Assembly: GCA_047833645.1 (NCBI GenBank)
Contig: CP181259.1
Coordinates: forward strand, 1-64,000
Direction: 5' to 3'
Length of the DNA stretch: 64,000 nucleotides
DNA from: Pseudolactococcus sp041800635
GTDB taxonomy: Bacteria; Bacillota; Bacilli; Lactobacillales; Streptococcaceae
Shown: positions 1 through 9,456 of the stretch, one piece after another
Layout: each line of letters begins with the position of its first letter
Numbering within the stretch: position 1 is the first letter of the stretch
Translations under genes and position numbers: made by a program
Notes under the pieces: model-generated
Told to the model about the DNA's origin: nothing
Database searches by the model: none
What the model saw: the letters and a program-made list of their open reading frames with translations, nothing else

Positions 1-104
1 AATTTGAGCAACATTACGGTGCTAAGGCGACTAAAAAACGTAAGTTATACAATGGTCGACTTCGCACAGATTTGTACCAATATTTTGGTAAGAGAATAAA
101 ATAA
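1..104 (+). CDS. Class I SAM-dependent RNA methyltransferase, C-terminal end (partial)
   Basis: Only the last 33 codons are inside the window; the reading frame starts at base 3 and stops with TAA at 102-104. The visible peptide has the basic tail KKRKLYNGRLRTDLYQYFG, which resembles the C-terminus of the RlmL/YpsC family of 23S rRNA guanine-N2 methyltransferases. Position supports this: in streptococci a gene of this family lies directly upstream of mapZ, as here, with one base between the stop and the mapZ ATG. The catalytic part is outside the window, so the call rests on the tail and on synteny. Confidence 0.6.
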   Translation, partial: FEQHYGAKATKKRKLYNGRLRTDLYQYFGKRIK

Positions 105-105
105 T

Positions 106-1830
106 ATGGCTAAAAAAAAGAAAAAGACAGCTTACAAAGAAAAAACATTGGCAATGAAAGATGCTGAAAATCTGACGGTTGAACAAGTTTCGACAAAATC
201 AGATGAGCTTGAAACTGAAAATTTGACTAAGGAAAGCTCGCTCGATAAGTATATTCGCCAGCACCGTTCTGACATTGAATCTGCTAAAAAGGAGCGACAA
301 CTCAAAGCATTGGCTGCTTCTGAGAGTTTAGACAAGCTGGTTAAAACAGCTCATGAATCAGCAAGCGCTGATTTAGATGATTCAGCAAAAGAAATTGCAC
401 CTGAAAAAGAAGACGTGTCGGAAAACAAATCGGCCTTGTCTGATACAGCAGCAGAAGAAGTCGCAATACCAAGTGAAGCAGTGACAGAGACAGCACCAGT
501 ATCCGAATCTGAACCTGAACCTGAAACACCAGAAGTGACGCCGCCTGTTACAGCTACAGTCGAACCTGATTTTCCAGAGATTCAAGGCTCTTTTGACACA
601 GTTGTGCTAGCAGCTGAGGATGATGAACAATCACCAGTTGAACCTGCCTTGTCTGAAAAGTCAGATGACCTCCTTAGTCAAACTGAATCTGAGCCACTTG
701 TGACGCCATCAGAAGTGATAGGATCTGAACCAACAGAGCAGGTTAAAACACCTGTCAAAGTGCCTGAAATGATTGTGGCACAACCTGGTTCAGCTCATCA
801 AGAGTGGTCAATTGACGCGTCTGAGCAAGAGACCAAGTCGCATCGAAAACCACTGATCATCGGTGTTTGTGCCCTTCTCGTATTAGCAGGGGGGGGGACA
901 GTCTGGTATCAAGTTGACCAGTCCAACCAAAAGCAAGCTGCCCTAACCGCAAAATCTGAGGCTAAAAAGTCTGAGGAAGCTAAAAAAACAGCCGCTTTTA
1001 ACAAAGTTTATGCGACATTTTTCGTGGACGACAAAGCAACAAAATTAAAAAATGATCAGTTCGACAAGATCGACAAGCTGGCCAATGAGTTAGATAAGCT
1101 GAAAAACCAGTCTGACTACAAGACCTTGAAAGCTAAGGTAGACGAGCTGAAATCGGAAATTTCGGCCATCCAAGCGATGAATGGGGATTTCGATCAGGCT
1201 ATTATTAAAGATGGCGCCTTGGATCAAACGGCGCAGGTTCGAGATGGGGCGAAGTTGAGTTATACGGCAACCGAAAATACGGCGCTCAATACCTTGTTGA
1301 AAGACGCTGTGGCCCACGGTCAGGCGCAACAAAAAGCCAAGGCGTCTACAGCAGCATCATCAGCCGCAGCTAGTACCGCAACGCAAGCCGGAGCCCAACC
1401 ATCTGCACCGTCAGCGCCCGCCACGACAACGACGGAACCGCAACAAGGTGGCGCAACAACTGCAACAGCCGGTTCAGCGACGGGACCTATAGCCTCAGGC
1501 TATGGCCTTTCAACCGCGCAATATCAAGCCCAATATCCAAACGTGACGATTGTCACCTCTAACTCACGCGTCCCCGTGGATCCTAACGCGGACCTCAGCG
1601 ATCCAGCCTACGCTTGGGTGCCGGGTATCAGAGAGCTTGTCCTCCAAAAATGTCGTGACCGCGGCTATATCACCGGCGACGCCTACATCCTCCTGCCTGC
1701 AAGTATCCAAAAAGGCAACGGTTATTACAACCTCTACAAACCTGACGGCACTTACCTCGTTTCAATTAACTGTAAAACCGGTTACTTCGTCGGTAATGCT
1801 GCGGGCCATGCGGATGACTTGGATTACTAA
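106..1830 (+). CDS. mapZ: MapZ/LocZ mid-cell-anchored division protein
   Basis: Membrane protein that in streptococci marks the division plane and guides FtsZ rings. The 574-residue product has the expected order: a charged cytoplasmic part with the conserved stretch SSLDKYIRQHRSDIESAKK (about residues 45-63), a long acidic Pro/Glu-rich segment, one membrane helix (about 249-268), an extracellular coiled-coil-like Lys/Glu region (about 280-355), an Ala/Ser/Thr-rich linker, and a C-terminal domain (about 465-574). It is longer than pneumococcal MapZ, mainly through the acidic and linker regions. The start is the ATG one base after the upstream stop; the Shine-Dalgarno sequence is weak. A run of nine G residues (889-897) codes for the glycines in the membrane helix. 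Confidence 0.85.
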   Translation: MAKKKKKTAYKEKTLAMKDAENLTVEQVSTKSDELETENLTKESSLDKYIRQHRSDIESAKKERQLKALAASESLDKLVKTAHESASADLDDSAKEIAPEKEDVSENKSALSDTAAEEVAIPSEAVTETAPVSESEPEPETPEVTPPVTATVEPDFPEIQGSFDTVVLAAEDDEQSPVEPALSEKSDDLLSQTESEPLVTPSEVIGSEPTEQVKTPVKVPEMIVAQPGSAHQEWSIDASEQETKSHRKPLIIGVCALLVLAGGGTVWYQVDQSNQKQAALTAKSEAKKSEEAKKTAAFNKVYATFFVDDKATKLKNDQFDKIDKLANELDKLKNQSDYKTLKAKVDELKSEISAIQAMNGDFDQAIIKDGALDQTAQVRDGAKLSYTATENTALNTLLKDAVAHGQAQQKAKASTAASSAAASTATQAGAQPSAPSAPATTTTEPQQGGATTATAGSATGPIASGYGLSTAQYQAQYPNVTIVTSNSRVPVDPNADLSDPAYAWVPGIRELVLQKCRDRGYITGDAYILLPASIQKGNGYYNLYKPDGTYLVSINCKTGYFVGNAAGHADDLDY

Positions 1831-1919
1831 ACTGTTCTCACAAGCAAGTGCTAACTTTAAAACACTTTTTTTGAGACATTCACTGATTTTAAGTCAGAAA
1901 TGTTCCTGAAAATAGGATG

Positions 1920-1932
1920 AAAACCGAACATT
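1920..1932 (+). promoter_or_regulatory. PurBox upstream of purCL
   Basis: The sequence AAAACCGAACATT matches the lactococcal PurR activator site AWWWCCGAACWWT. Its CCGAAC core (1924-1929) lies 77 bases before the start of a TATAAT -10 box at 2001-2006. No good -35 box is visible, as expected for a PurR-activated promoter. The mapZ terminator hairpin lies between the two. Confidence 0.75.
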
Positions 1933-1940
1933 TACTATAG

Positions 1941-1966
1941 AAACTGCCTGATTTAGGCAGTTTTTT
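1941..1966 (+). terminator. Rho-independent terminator after mapZ
   Basis: Stem AAACTGCC / GGCAGTTT with a 7-base loop, then a T run. It lies between the PurBox and the purC -10 box. Confidence 0.8.
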
Positions 1967-2077
1967 GATGTTTTACTGAAAATTTACGTTATCATGGATT
2001 TATAATAAATTTTGATACTGATGTTGAAGGCGTGATTGTCTTTAACGTCCAGTTGAAGATGTTAATGAGGAGAAAAA

Positions 2078-2800
2078 ATGACTGACAAACGGACACTGCT
2101 CTATGAAGGTAAAGCGAAGAATCTCTATCAAACGGATGATGCAGCAGTGGTGCTCGCAGCCTATAAAGATCAGGCGACAGCACTCAACGGCAAGAAAAAA
2201 GACCAAATCGCAGGTAAGGGTGAGCTTAATAATCAGATCACTAGTCTTATTTTCCGTGAACTCAATCGTCGTGGTGTCCACACCCATTTCATTGAACAAG
2301 TGTCGCCTACGGAACAATTAAATACGAAAGTGGACATCATTCCTTTGGAAGTGGTCGTTCGGAATTATACAGCGGGGTCATTTTCTAAACGTTTTGCTAT
2401 CGAGGAAGGCATCAAAATGCCAGCGCCCATCGTTGAATTTTACTACAAAAATGATGATTTAGATGACCCTTTTATCAATGATGCCCATGTTAAATTCCTT
2501 GATATCGCAAGCGATGATGAGATTGCCTTTTTGAAACAAGCAGCGCTTGAGACGGATGCTATTTTAACCGATATTTTTGCTAAAATTGGCCTCAAATTAA
2601 TTGATTTCAAACTGGAATATGGTCGTTTGCCTGATGGCACCATTATCTTGGCTGATGAAATCTCACCTGATACGTCGCGTCTTTGGGATGCTGACAATAA
2701 CCATGTTGATAAAGATGTCTACCGTCGTGATTTAGGTGATTTAATCCCCGTTTATCAAAAAGTCCTCGCCGGTTTACAAGCAGAATTTGAAGGAAAATAA
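2078..2800 (+). CDS. purC: SAICAR synthase (PurC)
   Basis: Phosphoribosylaminoimidazole-succinocarboxamide synthase joins aspartate to CAIR, using ATP, in purine synthesis. The 240-residue length is normal for bacterial PurC. Family motifs are visible: LYEGKAKNLY at the N-terminus (nucleotide binding), DFKLEYGR, and DEISPDTSRLWD. The ATG has a good Shine-Dalgarno sequence (GAGGAG, about 7 bases upstream). It is the first gene of a purC-purL transcription unit driven from the PurBox promoter upstream. Confidence 0.97.
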   Translation: MTDKRTLLYEGKAKNLYQTDDAAVVLAAYKDQATALNGKKKDQIAGKGELNNQITSLIFRELNRRGVHTHFIEQVSPTEQLNTKVDIIPLEVVVRNYTAGSFSKRFAIEEGIKMPAPIVEFYYKNDDLDDPFINDAHVKFLDIASDDEIAFLKQAALETDAILTDIFAKIGLKLIDFKLEYGRLPDGTIILADEISPDTSRLWDADNNHVDKDVYRRDLGDLIPVYQKVLAGLQAEFEGK

Positions 2801-2804
2801 TCTC

Positions 2805-5800
2805 GTGAAAAAACGTATTTTTGTCGCTAAAAAACCTGAATTTAAAGTCAAAAACCATGCCCTTTTGACAGAGTTGCAACATAATCTGCAGCTTGAAACG
2901 TTGACCTCTGTTAATATCGTCCAAGTCTATGACGTCTTTCATGTGCCGGACGCTATTTTGGCTGCTGCGGAACAGTCGATTTTCTCTGAAAAGGTAACCG
3001 ACAACCTTTTGAGCGATGCCACAGTCAAATCAGCCCTCGCTGACGCGAAATTCTTTGCCATTGAAGCCTTGCCAGGTCAATTCGACCAACGCGCAACCTC
3101 AGCAGAAGAAGCCTTATTCCTGTTAGGGGCTAGCCATGAGGCAACGGTCAGAACGGCTCAACTCTATTTGCTGAATTCGGATTTATCAGACGCTGAGTTT
3201 GAAAAAATTAAGACCTATCAGCTCAATGCCGTGGATTCACGATTCAAAGCTATCGAGACTGAGATCACTGAAGAAACCATTTCAGGTGCGAGTGATAGGA
3301 TTCCAGTTCTCGAAGGCTTCATCACAAAGACAGAAACTGAGATTGCTGACCTGCATGCAGCCTATTCACTCGCCATGGAAGTGGCAGATTTAGTGTGGAT
3401 TCAGGATTATTTCAAGACAGTAGATCGAAACCCGACCGAAACGGAATTGAAAGTTTTGGATACCTATTGGAGTGACCATACACGTCACACAACTTTTGAG
3501 ACTGAACTGAAAACAATTGATTTCTCAAAATCAAAATTTAAGACCCAACTTCAAACAACCTTTGAAAAATACCTGGCCATGCGTGAAGACATCAACCGGA
3601 GCGAAAAGCCAACGACATTGATGGAATTGGCGACGATTTTTGGACGTTACGAGCGTGCCAATGGTCGTTTGGATGACATGGAAGTCTCGGATGAAATTAA
3701 TGCTTGTTCGGTTGAGATTGAAGTGGATGTCAATGGCGTCAAAGAGCCTTGGCTCCTCATGTTCAAAAATGAAACGCACAATCACCCAACTGAAATCGAA
3801 CCTTTCGGTGGGGCATCGACTTGTATTGGTGGCGCCATTCGCGACCCGCTTTCTGGTCGTGCTTATGTTTATCAAGCCATGCGGATTACGGGTGCGGGTG
3901 ATATCACGGCGCCGATTTCCGAAACGCGAGTAGGTAAATTACCACAGCAAGTGATTTCTAAAGGGGCTGCCCATGGCTATAGTTCTTACGGTAATCAGAT
4001 TGGCCTTGCGACGACTTATGTTAAGGAATATTTCCATCCAGGCTTTATCGCTAAGCGTCTAGAAACAGGTGCGGTCGTTGGTGCTGCGCCAAAAGAAAAT
4101 GTCCTACGTTTGAAACCGCAAGCCGGTGATGCCATTATTTTATTTGGTGGTAAAACAGGTCGTGATGGTGTCGGTGGGGCAACAGGCTCATCGAAAGTTC
4201 AGACTAAGGAAACAGTCGAAACAGCAGGCGCTGAGGTTCAAAAAGGCAATGCCATTGAAGAACGTAAAATTCAACGGCTGTTTAGAAATCCTGAAGTGAC
4301 CCAGCTCGTTAAAAAATCCAATGACTTTGGTGCGGGCGGTGTCTGTGTTGCCATTGGTGAATTAGCGGATGGCTTGCGCATTGATTTGGATAAAATTCCT
4401 TTGAAATATCAAGGTTTGTCAGGGACAGAAATTGCGATTTCTGAATCACAAGAACGGATGTCGGTTGTGGTTGAGGCAGGAGACGTTGATAAATTCATCG
4501 CTGAATGTGCTAAAGAAAATATCTTAGCGGTTCAAGTCGCAGAAGTGACTGAAAAAGCCAATTTGACCATGGTATGGAAGGGGCAAACGATCGTTGATAT
4601 TGAGCGGTCATTCCTCGATACTAATGGTGTCCGTGTGGTTGTCGATGCGACAGTTGTCGATTCAAACTTACCTATCCCATTTGACAAAAAATCTACCTTA
4701 GATTCTTTGGATGCTGACCTCAATGGTCTCTTATCAGAGTTGAACTTTGCCTCACAAAAAGGTTTGCAAACCATTTTTGATAGCTCAATCGGTCGCTCAA
4801 CCGTCAACCAACCGATCGGTGGGCGTTATCAGATCACACCAACTGAAAGTTCAGTGCAGAAATTACCAGTCTTGCATGGTGTGACCCATACCGTTTCCCT
4901 GCTCGCCCATGGTTACAATCCAGAAATTGCTGCCTGGTCACCTTATCATGGTGCAGCTTATGCCGTGATTGAAGCGACGGGGCGCCTTGTTGCGACAGGT
5001 TCCAACTGGTCTCAAGCACGTTTTTCTTACCAAGAGTATTTCGAGCGCATGGACAAACAAGCGGAACGCTTCGGCAAACCTCTTGCGGCTCTCCTTGGCT
5101 CGATCGAAGCGCAAGAACAACTGGGTCTCCCGTCAATCGGTGGGAAAGATTCCATGAGTGGGACCTTTGAAGACATCACAGTGCCACCGACACTGATTGC
5201 CTTCGGCGTGACGACGTCTGAAACAGACCGCATCTTGTCGCCAGAGTTTAAGTCCCCTGATGAAAACATCTACTATATCCCTGGCGTTACGGTCGCAAAT
5301 AAAATCGACTGGGACACGATCAAATCGAACTTTGACTTGCTCACAGACTTACAGGCCAAACATCAGCTCACAGCCGCCATTTCCACCAAAGCAGGTGGCT
5401 TTGGTGAAGCCATCGCCCTCATGACTTTCGGGAATCACATCGGCGCAGACCTTGCCCTCTCTGATATTTCCGACATCATCAAGGCGCAGTTCGCCGGCTT
5501 TATCGTGACGTCACCTGATGAAATCCCTGGGGTCACAAAAATCGGTCGCACGACGACTGACTTTAACCTCGTGGTCAATGGGGTCAGCCTTTCTGGCGAC
5601 CGCTTACTGTCAAGCTACGAAAGCCCGCTAGAAGGTGTTTATCCGACCTTGTTTGAACAAGAGGATCGCCTAGTCGAGGTTGAGACGACAGCCTCTAACG
5701 TGACGATTCAAGCACCGACTAAAATCGAGACGCCGCTCGTTTATATTCCAGTCTTCCCAGGGACTAACTGTGAATACGACACAGCCAAAGCCTTTGAAGC

Positions 5801-6521
5801 AGCGGGCGCCCAAGCTAAAATCGTGCCCTTCCGGACCTTAGATATTGCGGACTCGATCAAAGAAATGGTGGCCAATATCGCGCAGGCCAATATCCTCATG
5901 TTTGCGGGTGGTTTCTCGGCCGCAGATGAACCCGATGGCTCAGCTAAATTCATCGTCAACATTCTTTTGAATGAGCAAGTCAAGTCAGCCATTGATGCCT
6001 TCATCGCGCGGGGTGGTTTGATTCTTGGCATCTGTAACGGTTTCCAAGCCTTGGTCAAATCCGGCTTGCTGCCTTATGGTCAGTTTGACAGTTTGACGGA
6101 TCATTCGCCAACCTTGTTCTATAACGATGCCAATCAGCACGTGGCCAAAATGGTTGAGACCAAAATCACCAACACCAATTCGCCTTGGTTGACCGGCGTT
6201 CAGGTCGGTGACATTCATACCATACCAGTCTCTCACGGCGAAGGGAAGTTTGTCGTTTCTGAAACGGAACTCGCGGAGCTGATGGCCAATGGGCAAATTA
6301 TCACCCAATACGTTGATTTCCAAGGCAAGCCAAGTATGGACTCTTTCTATAATCCTAATGGCTCAGTCGCAGCGATTGAAGGCATTATCAGCAAAAACGG
6401 ACAGATTCTCGGTAAAATGGGACATTCTGAGCGTTACGAAGCTGGCCTATTTAAAAATATCCCCGGTCATAAAGACCAACAACTCTTTGAGAGTGCCGTG
6501 GCTTATTTTAGAGGGGCATAA
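2805..6521 (+). CDS. purL: Phosphoribosylformylglycinamidine synthase, single-chain (PurL)
   Basis: Converts FGAR and glutamine to FGAM in the fourth step of purine synthesis. This is the large fused form (about 1238 residues) in which the PurS-like, synthase and glutaminase parts are one chain, so no separate purS or purQ is needed. Synthase motifs include SDHTRHTTF, NETHNHPTEIEPFGGA and GGKDSMSGTF. The C-terminal glutaminase begins near VFPGTNCEYDTAKAF and has its nucleophile in GICNGFQ (Cys1077). I chose the GTG at 2805, which has an AAGGA sequence about 10 bases upstream; a TTG at 2787 would overlap purC and has no ribosome site. Confidence 0.96.
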   Translation: MKKRIFVAKKPEFKVKNHALLTELQHNLQLETLTSVNIVQVYDVFHVPDAILAAAEQSIFSEKVTDNLLSDATVKSALADAKFFAIEALPGQFDQRATSAEEALFLLGASHEATVRTAQLYLLNSDLSDAEFEKIKTYQLNAVDSRFKAIETEITEETISGASDRIPVLEGFITKTETEIADLHAAYSLAMEVADLVWIQDYFKTVDRNPTETELKVLDTYWSDHTRHTTFETELKTIDFSKSKFKTQLQTTFEKYLAMREDINRSEKPTTLMELATIFGRYERANGRLDDMEVSDEINACSVEIEVDVNGVKEPWLLMFKNETHNHPTEIEPFGGASTCIGGAIRDPLSGRAYVYQAMRITGAGDITAPISETRVGKLPQQVISKGAAHGYSSYGNQIGLATTYVKEYFHPGFIAKRLETGAVVGAAPKENVLRLKPQAGDAIILFGGKTGRDGVGGATGSSKVQTKETVETAGAEVQKGNAIEERKIQRLFRNPEVTQLVKKSNDFGAGGVCVAIGELADGLRIDLDKIPLKYQGLSGTEIAISESQERMSVVVEAGDVDKFIAECAKENILAVQVAEVTEKANLTMVWKGQTIVDIERSFLDTNGVRVVVDATVVDSNLPIPFDKKSTLDSLDADLNGLLSELNFASQKGLQTIFDSSIGRSTVNQPIGGRYQITPTESSVQKLPVLHGVTHTVSLLAHGYNPEIAAWSPYHGAAYAVIEATGRLVATGSNWSQARFSYQEYFERMDKQAERFGKPLAALLGSIEAQEQLGLPSIGGKDSMSGTFEDITVPPTLIAFGVTTSETDRILSPEFKSPDENIYYIPGVTVANKIDWDTIKSNFDLLTDLQAKHQLTAAISTKAGGFGEAIALMTFGNHIGADLALSDISDIIKAQFAGFIVTSPDEIPGVTKIGRTTTDFNLVVNGVSLSGDRLLSSYESPLEGVYPTLFEQEDRLVEVETTASNVTIQAPTKIETPLVYIPVFPGTNCEYDTAKAFEAAGAQAKIVPFRTLDIADSIKEMVANIAQANILMFAGGFSAADEPDGSAKFIVNILLNEQVKSAIDAFIARGGLILGICNGFQALVKSGLLPYGQFDSLTDHSPTLFYNDANQHVAKMVETKITNTNSPWLTGVQVGDIHTIPVSHGEGKFVVSETELAELMANGQIITQYVDFQGKPSMDSFYNPNGSVAAIEGIISKNGQILGKMGHSERYEAGLFKNIPGHKDQQLFESAVAYFRGA

Positions 6522-6565
6522 CAGCAGACGATAAAGCGTCTGAAATAAAAGTTTTGTAAAAATAG

Positions 6566-6613
6566 GCTATGAATGCTTTTCGATGACAATTGAAAAGCGT
6601 TTATAGCTTTTTT
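6566..6613 (+). terminator. Terminator after purL
   Basis: Long imperfect stem, GCTATGAATGCTTTTC paired with GAAAAGCGTTTATAGC, then six T. A smaller CAGACG/CGTCTG hairpin (6525-6542) precedes it. The sequence resembles the hairpin just inside the left end of the IS near 60.5 kb (see findings). Confidence 0.75.
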
Positions 6614-6706
6614 GAGTCGCTTTTCGATAAACTAAACAGCAGCATCATTAATCCTAGGGAAGAATGCGAAATCGGTATTCTTTTGTCAATATAACACGAA
6701 AATGGT

Positions 6707-6743
6707 AAAAAATCATGTCAGGCAAACGCCTAACATGATTTTT
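6707..6743 (-). terminator. Terminator after the siderophore operon
   Basis: A near-perfect stem of about 15 pairs (AAAAATCATGT.AGGC / GCCT.ACATGATTTTT) with an AAAC loop and T runs on both sides. It can serve both convergent transcripts. Confidence 0.8.
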
Positions 6744-6759
6744 GTTATAAATGTTCAAC

Positions 6760-7710
6760 TTATTTTAAAGCTTGCGCGACTTCATCAAGCATGAGTTGTG
6801 TTGATTGGAGACCACCACCGCTCAGGTACCAAATAGAAGCGTTGAGTTCGACAACTTTACCATTTTTGCTAGCAGTTGTTTGTTTGACTAACTCATTATC
6901 TTTGAGGCTAGCAGTTTTCGTGTCACCACCGACAGCTTTGGTGCGGTCGATGAAGAAGATGACGTCTGGATTTTTTTCAAGGACATACTCATAAGAAACG
7001 CTTTGACCATGTGTTGACGGTTTAATCGCCTCATCGACGCTCTTGAAACCAAACGTATCATTGATAACGGCATAACGTGAGCCTTCACTAAAAGCGGCAA
7101 CTTGACCTTCATTTGTCATGAGGGTTAAAGTTTTCAAACCTGAGCTTTCCGCTTGCTTTTTAACCGCATCGATATGTGATGTCAAAGTGTCGATTTGTTT
7201 TTTAGCTTCAGTTTCTTTACCATAAATACTTGCAAGTGTTAAAATATGGGCTTGTGTTGATTCCCAAACTTTTTTGTTATCCACTGACAAGTCTAGGACA
7301 GGTGCGATCTTTTCTAAATCAGCTTTGAAGCCTTGTTGACGTGCTGAAATCACGATCAATTGAGGTTTGAGGGCATTGATTTTCTCTAAATCTGGTTCTT
7401 TCAAACCACCGATACTGTCAACAGATTTAGAGGCTTTGAGGTAGTCAGGGAGATTTTTCTGAGCAACACCGACAACCGATTTACTTTCACCAAGCGCTTG
7501 AATGGTGTCAAGTGAACCATTGTCAAAAACAACTACCTTACTCGGGTTTTTAGGCACTTTAACTTTGCTACCGTCAGCGCCAACAACTTCGATCGTATCT
7601 GTTTTGGCTTTTTGAGACGCATCAGCGTCTTTTTTAGTGCCACAAGCTGCGAGCAGCGTAGCAACGAGTAAAACACCAGTGGCAGCCGTGAGGAGTTTCT
7701 TAAATTTCAT
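6760..7710 (-). CDS. Iron-siderophore ABC transporter, substrate-binding lipoprotein
   Basis: Extracellular receptor of a ferric-siderophore importer. The chain (316 residues) begins with a lipoprotein signal: MKFKK, a hydrophobic core, and the lipobox LLAACG with the lipidated Cys at residue 23. The rest fits the FecB/PeriBP family with two lobes joined by a helix (IEVVGADG start, NPDVIFFIDRT near the end), closest in feel to YclQ/PiuA catecholate receptors. I chose the ATG at 7710 because it begins the signal peptide and has an AAGGAAAA ribosome site; an upstream in-frame start would bury the signal. Last gene of a four-gene operon in the order permease, permease, ATPase, receptor, as in yclNOPQ and piuBCDA. 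Confidence 0.9.
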   Translation of the reverse strand: MKFKKLLTAATGVLLVATLLAACGTKKDADASQKAKTDTIEVVGADGSKVKVPKNPSKVVVFDNGSLDTIQALGESKSVVGVAQKNLPDYLKASKSVDSIGGLKEPDLEKINALKPQLIVISARQQGFKADLEKIAPVLDLSVDNKKVWESTQAHILTLASIYGKETEAKKQIDTLTSHIDAVKKQAESSGLKTLTLMTNEGQVAAFSEGSRYAVINDTFGFKSVDEAIKPSTHGQSVSYEYVLEKNPDVIFFIDRTKAVGGDTKTASLKDNELVKQTTASKNGKVVELNASIWYLSGGGLQSTQLMLDEVAQALK

Positions 7711-7750
7711 ATTATGTTTTTCCTTATTTTCATTATAATAGTGAGGGTGC

Positions 7751-8503
7751 TCAAAAATAGAGACAGAATTTTTTACCATCGATTTCTTCGATGCGAATCG
7801 TCATGTCATACAGCGCATTCAAGACAGGCGCATTAATGATATTAGCCGTCTTATCATGGGCAAAAATGGTGCCAGACTTCATGGCAACGATGTCATCAGC
7901 GAAACTCGCAGCAAAATTAATATCATGCAAGACGATAACGACAGTCTTGCCATAATCGCAGACCAAAGTTTGCAAGAGCTGCATCATCTGCAGGGCATAA
8001 GTCATGTCCAGATTATTTAAGGGTTCATCCAGTAAAATATAGTCAGTATCCTGAGCTAAAATCATGGCGATATAAGCGCGTTGGAGCTGACCGCCAGATA
8101 AATTTTGGATATTTTCATCGGCTAAATCTGCCATGCCAAGCTGCTCAAGCGCGGTTTGAATTTTAGTCTGGTCATTGACCGTGAGTTGTCCTTTAGAATA
8201 AGGGAAGCGACCAAAAGCGACGAGTTCGCGAACGGAAATCTGCAGATTAAGATGATTCATCTGCTTTAGGATGGCTAGTTTCTGTGCAAGTTCTCGTGAT
8301 TTGAAGGTTTTGAGTTCCTGACCATCTAGATAAATATGGCCAGCTTCAGCGCCGATCAGTCGGCTCATGCAGGCAAGCAGTGTTGATTTGCCGGCACCGT
8401 TTGGCCCGATAAAAGCCGTTAATTTACCTTTTTTAATGGTCAAATCAATCTCTTTTAGAATGGGCTTTTTGCCAAAGGCTTTCGATAAGCTTTCTATTTT
8501 CAT
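7751..8503 (-). CDS. Iron-siderophore ABC transporter, ATPase
   Basis: ATP-binding subunit that powers import of the ferric siderophore. The 250 residues contain Walker A GPNGAGKST, the signature LSGGQLQR and Walker B YILLDEP, with the length and order of FepC/YclP-type ATPases. Its ATG overlaps the stop of the upstream permease (ATGA), a sign of translational coupling. The receptor gene follows after about 40 bases. Confidence 0.93.
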   Translation of the reverse strand: MKIESLSKAFGKKPILKEIDLTIKKGKLTAFIGPNGAGKSTLLACMSRLIGAEAGHIYLDGQELKTFKSRELAQKLAILKQMNHLNLQISVRELVAFGRFPYSKGQLTVNDQTKIQTALEQLGMADLADENIQNLSGGQLQRAYIAMILAQDTDYILLDEPLNNLDMTYALQMMQLLQTLVCDYGKTVVIVLHDINFAASFADDIVAMKSGTIFAHDKTANIINAPVLNALYDMTIRIEEIDGKKFCLYF

Positions 8504-9456
8504 CTTTTGTTACCCTTTCTGTCGTATAAGATTTGCCCGATAAAGTAGCAGCCCCCTGTGAATTCGATGATGACGTTGAGGGTCGTGTTAAAACTAAAGA
8601 TGTGTTCGACCATAAACTCACCCAAAATCAGCAGGAGAATGGCGATTAAGCTACCCGCAAGGAAGAGCTCGCGATGGCGATAGGTCTTCATGAGCTGGTA
8701 GGCAATATTGGCGACGATGAAGCCGAGGAAACTTGTCGGCCCCACAAGCGCTGTCGAGATGCCGACGAGGGCAGTAATGGCAAATAAGGTCATCAACTGA
8801 AGCCCTCTGAGCTCAATACCTAGGTTAACGGCATGGTCATTGCCCAGATGGAGGACATCGAGTTGAGGGGCTAGCCACCATAAAAAGAGGCAGAGTAGGC
8901 CGATTAAGACGGTGGCAAGTGCCAGATGATCTGGTTTGACATTACTAAAGCTGGCAAATAGTTTGCCTTGTAGATGGTCATATTCATTTGGATCAAGGAT
9001 GACTTGCATGAAACTGCTGAGATTATTGAAAAATGTCCCAAGAATCATGCCAATCATCAAAAATAAAAAAAGGTTTTGCTTAAATTTCTTGAGCAGGGTG
9101 AAAGCGAGGTAGGTACTGAGTGACATCATCAAGATGATGCTCAGTAAAAAGTCCCAGATACTGGTCGCTTTCGATAGACTTTGACTGCCTAAGATAAAGA
9201 TCGACAGGGTTTGAATCAAGACGTAAAATGAATCAATCCCGAGGATATTGGGTGTCAGTAGTTTATTTTGGGTCAGGGTCTGGAAGCTAATCGTTGAAAA
9301 ACTGCAAGCAATCCCGACTAAAATAAAGGCTAGCATTTTTTTGCCACGCAAGGCGATGGCAAACTCAAGATTACCGTAGGTTTGGTAGGTCATGAAAAGG
9401 GCGCAAGCCGCTAATACCGCAAGACCTAGCGTGAGAGGGGTTAGTTTTCGGGTCAT
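8500..9456 (-). CDS. Iron-siderophore ABC transporter, permease 2
   Basis: Integral membrane subunit of the FecCD family (318 residues, many hydrophobic helices). The segment GISTALVGPTSFLGFIVANI contains the conserved G-P-x-x-F-x-G loop that contacts the ATPase. It starts directly after the stop of permease 1 (TAA followed by ATG) and overlaps the ATPase gene by 4 bases, so the four genes are one unit. It probably pairs with permease 1 as a heterodimer, as YclN/YclO do. Confidence 0.9.
   Translation of the reverse strand: MTRKLTPLTLGLAVLAACALFMTYQTYGNLEFAIALRGKKMLAFILVGIACSFSTISFQTLTQNKLLTPNILGIDSFYVLIQTLSIFILGSQSLSKATSIWDFLLSIILMMSLSTYLAFTLLKKFKQNLFLFLMIGMILGTFFNNLSSFMQVILDPNEYDHLQGKLFASFSNVKPDHLALATVLIGLLCLFLWWLAPQLDVLHLGNDHAVNLGIELRGLQLMTLFAITALVGISTALVGPTSFLGFIVANIAYQLMKTYRHRELFLAGSLIAILLLILGEFMVEHIFSFNTTLNVIIEFTGGCYFIGQILYDRKGNKR

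Noticed and set aside
2787..2804. Earlier TTG start for purL
   Set aside because: Would overlap purC without a ribosome site; the GTG at 2805 has AAGGA at proper distance.
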